DNA of 64,000 bases from Roseospirillum parvum (GTDB lineage: Bacteria > Pseudomonadota > Alphaproteobacteria > Rhodospirillales > Rhodospirillaceae), in the NCBI RefSeq assembly GCF_900100455.1, contig NZ_FNCV01000001.1, forward strand, positions 537,093-601,092. The letters are read 5' to 3'. This document shows, in pieces, positions 35,584-43,317 of this stretch (position 1 is its first letter; each line of letters starts with the position of its first letter). The notes beneath the pieces are model-generated. The model saw only the letters and a list, made by a program, of their open reading frames with translations. It searched no databases and was not told the origin of the DNA. Made by a program: the position numbers and the translations under genes.

Positions 35584-36906
35584 ATGGACCAGTACCCCGC
35601 CCACCAGGACATCGACCTTGCGGCCTTCTCGCCCTCGGCGCGCCCCCAGACCACCCGCTACGGTCTGCCGCTCGAGGTGCGCTACTGCCAGCGGTGCGTG
35701 ATTTCCAACCAGCGGCCCAATTCGGCGGTCGAGTTCCGGCACACCAGGGACTCGGTCAAGACCACCATCCACTTCGACGCGGAGGGGGTCTGCGACGCCT
35801 GTCGGGTGGCCGAGCGCAAGGCCCACATCGACTGGGCGGCCCGCGAGGAAGAGCTGAAGGCCCTGTGCGCCCGCTTCCGGCGCGACGACGGGCACTATGA
35901 CGTTCTGGTCCCGGGTTCGGGCGGCAAGGACAGCTTCTATGCCGCCCATGTGCTCAAGTACAAATACGGCATGAACCCGCTGACCGTGACCTTTGCCCCC
36001 CACCTCTACACCGACTGGGGGTGGCGCAATCACCAGGCCTGGATTCACGCCGGCTTCGACAACTACACCCTGACCCCCAACGGGCTCAGCCATCGCCTGC
36101 TCACCCGGCTGGCGGTGGAAAACCTGCTCCATCCCTTCCAGCCGTTCATGCTGGGGCAGAAGAACATGGCCCCCCGGCTGGCCGCCCTGTTCGGCATCCC
36201 GTTCGTCGTCTATGGCGAGAACGAGGCCGAATACGGCAATCCCATCAAGGACATGGACGAGGCCCGCCGGTCCCACCGCTACTACGTGGTGGACGATCCC
36301 GACGAGGCCCACCTGGGCGGTGTTTCGGTGCGCGCCCTGAAGGAGGACTTCGGCCTGACCACGGCCGACCTCGAACCCTTCATGCCGGTCGACCCGGAGC
36401 GCCTGGAACAGCTTGGGGTGGAGGTCCACTACCTGGGCTATTACCTGCGCTGGCACCCGCAAAGCTGTTACTACTACGCGGTCGAGCACGGCGGGTTCGA
36501 AGCCTCGCCGGAGCGTACCTCCGGCACCTACTCGAAGTACAACAGCATCGACGACAAGATCGACGACCTGCACTACCTGACCACCGGCATCAAGTTCGGG
36601 ATCGGCCGCGCCACCTACGACGCCGCCCAGGAGATCCGCTCCGGCGACATCACCCGCGAGGAAGGGGTGGCCCTGGTCCGCCGCTTCGACCACGAGTTTC
36701 CCGAACGCTTCATGCCCGAGCTGCTGAACTACCTGAGCCTGCCGCCCAAGCAGTTCCCGCGCGCCGCCCGCTTCTTCGAAAAGCCGGTGATGGATCGGGC
36801 CTACTTCGACAACCTCTGCGACCGCTTCCGCTCGCCCCACCTGTGGATGCTTGAGGACGGCGCCTGGAAGCTCCGCCACCCGGTGTGGAACCAGCCCGCC
36901 GACTGA
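35584..36906 (+). CDS. N-acetyl sugar amidotransferase (WbpG/PseA/WbuX family)
   Basis: 440 residues. The PP-loop ATPase motif VPGSGGKDSFYA (109-120) activates the substrate as an adenylate. Paired CxxC motifs (C35/C38, C70/C73) fit the family zinc site. WbpG/PseA enzymes turn an acetamido group into an acetamidino group using ammonia delivered by HisF- and HisH-like partners, which are encoded next. The substrate may be the nonulosonate made by the converging leg operon (compare Leg5Am in Campylobacter), or another N-acetyl sugar. Confidence 0.9.
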   Translation: MDQYPAHQDIDLAAFSPSARPQTTRYGLPLEVRYCQRCVISNQRPNSAVEFRHTRDSVKTTIHFDAEGVCDACRVAERKAHIDWAAREEELKALCARFRRDDGHYDVLVPGSGGKDSFYAAHVLKYKYGMNPLTVTFAPHLYTDWGWRNHQAWIHAGFDNYTLTPNGLSHRLLTRLAVENLLHPFQPFMLGQKNMAPRLAALFGIPFVVYGENEAEYGNPIKDMDEARRSHRYYVVDDPDEAHLGGVSVRALKEDFGLTTADLEPFMPVDPERLEQLGVEVHYLGYYLRWHPQSCYYYAVEHGGFEASPERTSGTYSKYNSIDDKIDDLHYLTTGIKFGIGRATYDAAQEIRSGDITREEGVALVRRFDHEFPERFMPELLNYLSLPPKQFPRAARFFEKPVMDRAYFDNLCDRFRSPHLWMLEDGAWKLRHPVWNQPAD

Positions 36907-36971
36907 GGCGGCCGCCGGCCACCCCACCGGGCAATTCGCCCTGACGAACCCGCTCTCATGAACCCGCATCA

Positions 36972-37736
36972 ATGAACCTGCGCCTCATCGCCCGCCTCGA
37001 CGTCAAGGCGCCCAACCTCATCAAGGGGGTTCACCTGGAGGGCCTGAGGGTCGTTGGCGACCCGCAAACCCACGCCCGGCGCTACTACGCGGCGGGGATC
37101 GACGAGATCATCTACATGGATTGCGTGGCCAGCCTGTATGGCCGCAACAGCCTGACCGATCTGGTCCGGCGCACCGCCGAGGACGTGTTCATCCCGCTCA
37201 CCGTGGGCGGCGGCCTGCGCTCGGTGGCCGACGTGGGCGAGATGCTGCGCGCCGGCGCCGACAAGGTGGCGGTCAACACCGCCGCCATCGCCGACCCGTC
37301 CCTCATCTCGCGCATCGCCGAACGCTACGGCGCCCAATGCTGCGTGCTCTCCATCGAGGCCAAGCGCCGCCCCGGAACCAGTGGCGCCTGGGAGGCCCTG
37401 ACCGACAACGGCCGCGAACACAGCGGCCGCGACGTCATCGCCTGGGCCCAGGAAGCCGAACGCCTGGGGGCCGGGGAAATCCTCCTCACCTCGGTCGACC
37501 AGGAAGGCACCACCCGGGGCTTCGACGTCGAGCTGGTGGCGGCGGTGGCCCAGGCGGTGCGCATTCCGGTCATCGCCAGCGGCGGCATGGGCACCCTCGA
37601 GCATCTGGTCGAGGTGGTCGGCCGGGGGGGCGCCGACGCGGTGGCCATGGCCCACGTCCTGCACTACGACAAGCTGGGCCTGGACGAGATCCGGGCCGCC
37701 GCCGCCACCACCGGCCATTTCGTGAGGCAGCCATGA
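36972..37736 (+). CDS. HisF-like subunit for sugar amidation
   Basis: 254 residues, TIM barrel. [29 protein letters not shown] at the N-terminus and [23 protein letters not shown] match the HisF2/WbuZ branch that serves amidotransferases rather than histidine synthesis. It channels ammonia from the HisH partner, with which it overlaps (ATGA), to the amidotransferase. No other his gene is present, which supports the glycan role. Confidence 0.9.
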   Translation: MNLRLIARLDVKAPNLIKGVHLEGLRVVGDPQTHARRYYAAGIDEIIYMDCVASLYGRNSLTDLVRRTAEDVFIPLTVGGGLRSVADVGEMLRAGADKVAVNTAAIADPSLISRIAERYGAQCCVLSIEAKRRPGTSGAWEALTDNGREHSGRDVIAWAQEAERLGAGEILLTSVDQEGTTRGFDVELVAAVAQAVRIPVIASGGMGTLEHLVEVVGRGGADAVAMAHVLHYDKLGLDEIRAAAATTGHFVRQP

Positions 37737-38380
37737 CGTCCCGGGTGGTGGTGGTCGACTACGGCATCGGCAATCTGCTCTCGGTGTCCCGCGCCCTGGA
37801 CCACTGCGGGGCGGCGGTCACGGTCAGCGGCGACCCCGAGGTGGTCGCCCGGGCCGAGCGGCTGGTGGTGCCGGGGGTCGGCGCCTTTGCGCGCTGCCGC
37901 CAGGAGTTGGTCGAACGCGGGCTGCTGGAGCCCGTGGTCGAGGTGGCGCGCAGCGGTCGCCCCTGGCTCGGCATCTGCGTCGGCCTGCAACTGATGCTGG
38001 ATCACAGCGAGGAGTTCGGCCACACCCCCGGCCTTGGCCTGATCCCCGGGGCGGTGCGCGCCATCCCGCCCACCGACGCGCAAGGCCGACCGCAACGGGT
38101 GCCGCACATCGGCTGGAACCGCCTGGAGCCTCCCCCCGGCGCCTCTGCCTGGGCCGACGGCATCCTGGCCCCGGTGTCCCCCGGGGCGGCGGTCTACTTC
38201 GTCCATTCCTTCGCCGTCGAGCCCACCGACCCGGCCGCCGTGCTGGCCACCACCCCCTATGGCGGCCGCCCCCTGGTGGCGGCGGTGCGCACCGGCAACG
38301 CCCATGGGGTGCAGTTCCACCCGGAAAAGAGCGGCCCCGTCGGGCTGGCCATCCTGCGGGCGTTTGTCGGCTGCCTGTAG
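37733..38380 (+). CDS. HisH-like glutamine amidotransferase for sugar amidation
   Basis: 215 residues, class I glutaminase. The nucleophile Cys82 is in LGICVGLQLM, and the His/Glu pair in VQFHPEKS completes the triad. It supplies ammonia from glutamine. The start overlaps the HisF-like stop by four bases. The gene ends 149 bases before the convergent AAC(3)-family gene. Confidence 0.92.
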   Translation: MTSRVVVVDYGIGNLLSVSRALDHCGAAVTVSGDPEVVARAERLVVPGVGAFARCRQELVERGLLEPVVEVARSGRPWLGICVGLQLMLDHSEEFGHTPGLGLIPGAVRAIPPTDAQGRPQRVPHIGWNRLEPPPGASAWADGILAPVSPGAAVYFVHSFAVEPTDPAAVLATTPYGGRPLVAAVRTGNAHGVQFHPEKSGPVGLAILRAFVGCL

Positions 38381-38529
38381 AGCAGGCCATCAGTCATGGT
38401 GAGACTCTCGCGAGTTGAGGAGGGCTTGGCGGGTTTCGTCAATCGCCCCGATACGCCATACCCTTTCTCACCCCGTCACCCACTTTCGCCCTTACCTCGC
38501 CATCCCTGCCACAACGTTCGGGATTTTCT

Positions 38530-39348
38530 TCAGCTTTGCCAGGGGCGGATCGCCGGGGGCCTGTCGCACCAGGCATAAGGGTCGCGAAAGATGGTTTCGC
38601 ACGCGGACCGGAAATATTCTCTCATGGAGTAGGCGTGGACCTGCCCCTTGCCCAGCCTGGCTGATCGTATTGCTCCAGGATGCCGGTTCGTGAAATCCCC
38701 AAACAGCTTCAGCCCGAAGTTGCGCAGGCCTTGAACATCGCTTTCCCTATACATCAGGTACATGTAGAAATATTCTTCGACAACCGCGCCGTTTCTTTCT
38801 ACTGGGTGGCGGAATTCCTTCACGTATCGATAGGGAACGGTCATCACTTGCTCGACATGGTGGGTGGTGGACGCCGACATCCTCGGCTCAACACCGATGC
38901 TGAGCACCGTCGCATCAAGGTCAATCATGCGTGCCTCGGGACTCCCCCAGCCATATCCGTGGCGCGAGACGTCATCAACAATGGCCGATGCCTGAGGGCC
39001 CAACGCCGCATACGAGTTGAACGGGTGGAAACTGCGCCGAGCTGAAGGCAGCCGGCGCACATGCTCCGAGAAAACACCCACCCGGTACGCCGGCGTTCGT
39101 GAAAGGCTGAAGACCGTGTCCGTGCCCAACAGGTTCATGCTGGCGGTCGGCACCACGACGGTGAGGTCCTCGCCACCGACCTCCCTCAAGGCCGCCAAGT
39201 GGGCTGTCAGAACAGCCTCGCGTCCCGGCTCGGCATAGTGCATCAAAAGACCGATATCGGAAACCACGTAAACCACGCCAGAGCGGGGTAGGCCCAGGCT
39301 GGCATAGGCGGCGACGATATCCTGGAACGTGTAAGGGCGACGTGTCAT
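38530..39348 (-). CDS. AAC(3)-family N-acyltransferase
   Basis: 272 residues from the ATG at 39348. SRTPAYRVGVFSEHVRRLPSARRS-HPFNSYAALGP (about 85-125) is the signature of aminoglycoside 3-N-acetyltransferases. Members in surface-polysaccharide loci acylate sugar amines rather than drugs. It is the last gene of the 14-gene glycan operon, 123 bases after the sulfotransferase. It could use acetyl-CoA or, speculatively, the acyl group carried by the operon's carrier protein. Confidence 0.82.
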   Translation of the reverse strand: MTRRPYTFQDIVAAYASLGLPRSGVVYVVSDIGLLMHYAEPGREAVLTAHLAALREVGGEDLTVVVPTASMNLLGTDTVFSLSRTPAYRVGVFSEHVRRLPSARRSFHPFNSYAALGPQASAIVDDVSRHGYGWGSPEARMIDLDATVLSIGVEPRMSASTTHHVEQVMTVPYRYVKEFRHPVERNGAVVEEYFYMYLMYRESDVQGLRNFGLKLFGDFTNRHPGAIRSARLGKGQVHAYSMREYFRSACETIFRDPYAWCDRPPAIRPWQS

Positions 39349-39414
39349 CGACAGTCCAATGGGGGTGAAGACTTTCCGGCGGTGCACGCATTCGAACGGC
39401 GCGGGAAATGCGGC

Positions 39415-39442
39415 AGAGCGTTTTGCGCTGAAACGCAATCAC
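39415..39442 (-). repeat. 28-bp dispersed repeat, copy B
   Basis: On the minus strand begins GTGATTGCGTT and ends GCGCAAAACGCTCT, matching 28153-28180 in length and spacing. It lies in the leader of the AAC(3)-family gene; a fragment (TTGCAAAACGCTAGA) sits about 20 bases further along. Confidence 0.65.
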
Positions 39443-39471
39443 CTAAATCAAGGGGGGTGGCTTGCAAAACG

Positions 39472-40302
39472 CTAGAGGTAATCAAGCCGGCGCATCATGG
39501 GTTCGGCATAAGTCAGGAAAGCATCCGTCTGGTCGGTTGTCCACCGCTCTGGTGGGGGGAGCAGATAGCGGGACCGCTGGTTGATGCGTTGCCGCATGGC
39601 TTCGGCGACCGGTTCAGGGATGGCGTCGTCAATTCCAAGAAAACGGCGCACTTTTTGGTAAGATTCCGGAAGATCGGCAAAGAACTCCTCGAAACGGATC
39701 ACCATGTAGCGATCTTCCGGCCAATGGGTCAGAGCATCGAAGATCAGCCGATAGGTTTCGTTCCACAGCCAGGCGTTTTTCTCGATGCCCGATAGAGCGC
39801 TCCATTTGGCGTGCAACGGGTCGGTGGGAAGTGGCCGCAGTCGGCCGAGCGCAATGAATTTCTCTACGCCGACCAGGGGGCGGTCGTCGGGCCACCCCAC
39901 CGGGGTCGGGTCGGGAACGGAATCCGTATAGACGGAGCGGACGAACGAGCGCCCATCGCGGATCAGAACCAAGAGCTTTGCCGTGGGGTGGACCTGCCTG
40001 AGTGCCGAGACGAAAGGGGCATAAAAATAGGCGATGTCGCCGAACCAGGGGGTCCCCAGCTGCCTTGCCTTTTCCTCCATGGTTTCGCCGCGCGTGGTGG
40101 CGATGATCTCGCCGGCCTGCTGAGGGTTCTTGTAGGTGGCGTAGTTCTGGAGCGTCAGATAGGGCAGGACCTGCTCGCCAGACGTGGTTCCGTAGCGATA
40201 CTTGCCTTCGTGCAGGCAGGTGATCTGGGTCTCGTTGTTCAGGTAGTTGGCCAGGGCCATGCTGCCGCAGCGACCGGCGCCGACACCGAAAAATGTTTCC
40301 AT
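39472..40302 (-). CDS. PAPS-dependent sulfotransferase, glycan operon
   Basis: 276 residues. FFGVGAGRCGSMALANYL (4-21) is the 5'-phosphosulfate-binding loop and LLVLIRDGRSFVRSVYTD the 3'-phosphate motif, so PAPS binding is likely. It lies between the carrier protein (76 bases upstream) and the AAC(3)-family gene. The acceptor is presumably the glycan built by this operon. Confidence 0.85.
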   Translation of the reverse strand: METFFGVGAGRCGSMALANYLNNETQITCLHEGKYRYGTTSGEQVLPYLTLQNYATYKNPQQAGEIIATTRGETMEEKARQLGTPWFGDIAYFYAPFVSALRQVHPTAKLLVLIRDGRSFVRSVYTDSVPDPTPVGWPDDRPLVGVEKFIALGRLRPLPTDPLHAKWSALSGIEKNAWLWNETYRLIFDALTHWPEDRYMVIRFEEFFADLPESYQKVRRFLGIDDAIPEPVAEAMRQRINQRSRYLLPPPERWTTDQTDAFLTYAEPMMRRLDYL

Positions 40303-40378
40303 GAGGGCGGAACAACCTTCCAGACGACGGGTAAGAGGGGGCCTGCAAGGCCGATCAGGACACGTATCAGGGCGCGGG

Positions 40379-40630
40379 TCAGGACAAGTGACGCGTGATG
40401 GCCGCCTGAATTGCGGCCACCTTGGTCAAATCCGGCAACTCATCCTGCTCGAAGGAAATCCCCAGGGCGTCTTCCAGGGCCGTCACCAGTTCGATGAAGC
40501 TGAAAGAATCCCAGCCCTCCACGTCGTCCATGGTGGCGTCCGGCGTCAGATTGGCGGCGACCTCTGGCCCAAAGAGCTTTTCGAAGGTGGCCACCAGAGT
40601 GGGGTGAAGGGTCGCGCTGTCCTCGGTCAT
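40379..40630 (-). CDS. Acyl/aminoacyl carrier protein
   Basis: 83 residues from MTEDSATLH; six further in-frame residues are possible upstream. Acidic four-helix carrier protein with the phosphopantetheine site GWDSFSFIEL (Ser42). It starts its role beside the class II synthetase-like ligase, whose stop lies 14 bases upstream. This pairing is that of dedicated carrier proteins loaded with an amino acid. It needs a phosphopantetheinyl transferase from elsewhere. Confidence 0.9.
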   Translation of the reverse strand: MTEDSATLHPTLVATFEKLFGPEVAANLTPDATMDDVEGWDSFSFIELVTALEDALGISFEQDELPDLTKVAAIQAAITRHLS

Positions 40631-40644
40631 GGTACTGGTCCTCG

Positions 40645-41844
40645 TCAATGATCCGGCCGTTCCGGGCCGCCTGCAATCTGGCCCAACTCACCCGGCCATT
40701 TCGCGGGATCATCGCCAAACTGGGCGAAGAGGGCATAGGCCATTCGCTCATAGCCATAGCCGACGCATCCGGAAGCCAGGGGATCAGGCGTGTTGCTGCC
40801 AATGTCATAGGCGCCCACCAGGGTCTGCTGATGCAGGTTGAAGGAGGCCACGGAGAGCCATTTGTCCAGGTGCGGTAGCAAGCACTGGGCCTCGAACTTC
40901 AGGCGCATGGCGCCCTGGTACGCTCGCTTGCCGCTGGCCGAGGTGGCGAAGAACGGATCGGAGGCGGAGATGACGCGGTAGGTCACCCCCCAGGCGTCGA
41001 ACCATGCGATGAAGTCTCCCATGATCTCCTGCCGGATCCGCTCGCAGTCAGCCTGAGTCCCGAAGAACACGATCTCCCGCATGGTGAAGGTGCGCAGGCG
41101 CTCAAGGCCTCGGATGTTGCGGCTCTCGAAACGGTGACACGGGTTTCTGGCCGTGATCTCCATGGGAAGCTGATCGAGCTGGTCATCTCGCAGCCCCTCG
41201 AAGGTGTGGTAACACACCGTCGGGGCCAGCATTTCAGCATGGGGCCCGAACTTGGCGTGGCTTTCGTCCAGCTCCTGGGGGCGCGGTCGCACGTGGGCCA
41301 CCAGTTCGTCGATGCTCTCCTTGCTTTCGTGAACCGCGGCGACGAAAAGGGCGTGGTGCGGGAAGCTTGTCAGGTACCCGTTCTCGACAAAGGATGATGT
41401 GGGCAGGGTTGTGGGATAGGACTCTTCGCGTGCGCCCCGGCCCACCGCATAGTCGCGAAAGCGCGCATCAAGCCCCTCGATGGCCTGACGCAGGGTCCCC
41501 CGCAACAGAAAACTGCCCGGTGCCAGTTCCCGCATTTGACCGGTGGCCAGAAGGTGATCCAACGGCTCGGTCGAGGCCGCGGTAAGGTCGCCGGCATTCT
41601 GGTGAAAGATGTCCGGTTTGACGCGCCGGAACGACTTCAGGACAGTCTCGACATAGTCGCGGATGGTCTGTTCAATGGTGGCATGGTCGGGGGCCGCGCC
41701 GTCTTTCAGCCACACCTTGAGGCCGGGGCCCTCGAAGCTGGCGTTCGAATATTCCGGACAGACATATGGCAGTTGCTCAAGAATGGATTTCCGGACTTCC
41801 GGATCGCTTATTCTGTCATTTTCAATGGCAATCTCAATAATCAT
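40645..41844 (-). CDS. Class II aaRS-like amino acid:[carrier protein] ligase
   Basis: 399 residues. Resembles the catalytic core of seryl-tRNA synthetases without the tRNA-binding arm. Motif 2 is CHRFE...LERLRTFTMREIVFFG (236-262) and motif 3 is GYGYERMAYALF (362-373). Cys211, Glu240 and Cys360 are placed like the zinc ligands known from Bradyrhizobium aa:CP ligases, which load Gly or Ala onto a carrier protein. About 80 extra N-terminal residues are not recognised. It overlaps the upstream gene by four bases and precedes the carrier protein. The amino acid cannot be predicted. Confidence 0.85.
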   Translation of the reverse strand: MIIEIAIENDRISDPEVRKSILEQLPYVCPEYSNASFEGPGLKVWLKDGAAPDHATIEQTIRDYVETVLKSFRRVKPDIFHQNAGDLTAASTEPLDHLLATGQMRELAPGSFLLRGTLRQAIEGLDARFRDYAVGRGAREESYPTTLPTSSFVENGYLTSFPHHALFVAAVHESKESIDELVAHVRPRPQELDESHAKFGPHAEMLAPTVCYHTFEGLRDDQLDQLPMEITARNPCHRFESRNIRGLERLRTFTMREIVFFGTQADCERIRQEIMGDFIAWFDAWGVTYRVISASDPFFATSASGKRAYQGAMRLKFEAQCLLPHLDKWLSVASFNLHQQTLVGAYDIGSNTPDPLASGCVGYGYERMAYALFAQFGDDPAKWPGELGQIAGGPERPDH

Positions 41845-43274
41845 TGCCGGAAGTCCTTTTTTTCATGGGTCTGGGTGATGATCGAGGGCGCCCCTCGGGT
41901 CAGTTCAAGGACCTTGAGGTCGGTGTGGCCGTATTTGTCATTGGTTGCCACACCGATGCGCCGGACATCATCCAGCGGCAATGTATCATCGTGAAAAGCG
42001 TAGCTCCAACGACGATCATCAAGAGAAAAATCCAGATTGTCGTGAATGAAGCGGTGCGACATGGTCTCGATCGCCAGGAATGGCTGCGGACCGAAAGCCC
42101 GCCCTTGACGGCAGGTGATGGTCAGATGCGGAACGTCGTTTTCGGGGTCGGGGTTCAGGCTGAGGTCGAGTTCCACGGGCGCCTCGCCGGCGTCCCCGGA
42201 CAGCGTTTCAGGGTACAGTGCGCGACGGAACGCCTCGCCCGCCTCGCAATAGGCAACCTTGACCCCGGGGTGGCGCGCCTGGGCCTGGCGAATGAGGTCC
42301 TGAACAAAGTCCACTTCGGCTTCCAGGTCCCGGAAGTCGTGGCTGGCCAGTCCGACCACGGTTGGCTGACCGCCCGCTGCCCGGGCAAAGGCCTTGTCCA
42401 TTTCATGCTGATTGATGGCGCCGATCCGGTTAAGCACGTTCAGGGCCCGGCCGATCACCCGCCGGCAGTTCCCGGGCCGACGCCAGTCGTCATGTGACGG
42501 GTGGTAAAGCGACCAATCGCTGGGGGCGCCCCGCCAATCACCGGAGCGGCCGTTGCGAAAATCCGTCACGGCATCCAGTTCCGAATGGTCTTCCATTGCC
42601 ATGCTGGAGATGTCGAAGGGAATCCATTGCTCCAGGAACCAGTGGCTGTCCGGCCGCTCGGCCTGGAAGCCAGCCCGGAAGACGCTGGGGAACCAGTTGC
42701 GTTCAATGATGCGCCGGCACAGAATTTCGTGGAGTTCGGGCGAATTCACGAACGAGGTCGCACACTTGTGAGCCTCGCGGTAGGTCGAGACCGGGTGGAA
42801 GTGAAAGTGTATTTGGTCCCGCCACTCGGGGTTTTCCCGCAGGACCTGCGCGTAGTGATCGAAGATGGCATGGAAGCCCATGGACCGCCGGCGCGGATTG
42901 ACCACGAACCCGACGTGGTCCAGGCAGTGCCAGTTGAACACCCAACCCCGGCCAAATGAGTCCGGCGTCTTGAGTCTGAACCGAGGGGAGTTCAACCGCT
43001 CAAGCATGCGGTCGATCTTGTCCCATGTGTCATTGTAATCAATCAGATGCCCACTGACCACGGTGGCCACTTTTTCTTCGATGCCGCCGAGGTCGATTTC
43101 CTGGCGTCTCAGGGCCTCGATGGTGGCCCGGGTGGGGGGCAGGTGGGTCAGGCCGAAAAGATGCTTCAGGCGCTGAAAAGTGGCGCTGGTGGACTCGTAC
43201 AACGGCCCTTCCGTATCCACGGCATGGACGATCAGGACCAGGTTGTCGGTCTGCAACAAGTCGGATTGTTCCAT
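41841..43274 (-). CDS. NodB/polysaccharide-deacetylase-related protein of unknown activity
   Basis: 477 residues. LVLIVHAVDTEGPLY at the N-terminus resembles the first motif (Asp) of NodB-fold deacetylases. HFHFHPVS (about 155-162) and GLASHDFRDL could supply metal-ligand histidines. A C-terminal beta-rich region of about 130 residues is unrecognised. It is coupled by ATGA overlap to the aa:CP ligase and lies 43 bases after the carbamoyltransferase. Likely acts on the same glycan; the catalytic assignment is tentative. Confidence 0.55.
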   Translation of the reverse strand: MEQSDLLQTDNLVLIVHAVDTEGPLYESTSATFQRLKHLFGLTHLPPTRATIEALRRQEIDLGGIEEKVATVVSGHLIDYNDTWDKIDRMLERLNSPRFRLKTPDSFGRGWVFNWHCLDHVGFVVNPRRRSMGFHAIFDHYAQVLRENPEWRDQIHFHFHPVSTYREAHKCATSFVNSPELHEILCRRIIERNWFPSVFRAGFQAERPDSHWFLEQWIPFDISSMAMEDHSELDAVTDFRNGRSGDWRGAPSDWSLYHPSHDDWRRPGNCRRVIGRALNVLNRIGAINQHEMDKAFARAAGGQPTVVGLASHDFRDLEAEVDFVQDLIRQAQARHPGVKVAYCEAGEAFRRALYPETLSGDAGEAPVELDLSLNPDPENDVPHLTITCRQGRAFGPQPFLAIETMSHRFIHDNLDFSLDDRRWSYAFHDDTLPLDDVRRIGVATNDKYGHTDLKVLELTRGAPSIITQTHEKKDFRQ

Positions 43275-43317
43275 CGCTCGGGCGTTCCAGCTGAGAAAAA
43301 GGAGGGTGGCGGGCGGA

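Noticed and set aside
36972-38380. Histidine biosynthesis hisF/hisH
   Set aside because: No other his genes are present and the pair directly follows a sugar amidotransferase, the WbuX/Y/Z arrangement.
38530-39348. Aminoglycoside resistance gene
   Set aside because: The AAC(3) signature is present, but the gene ends a surface-glycan operon and is more likely a sugar N-acyltransferase.
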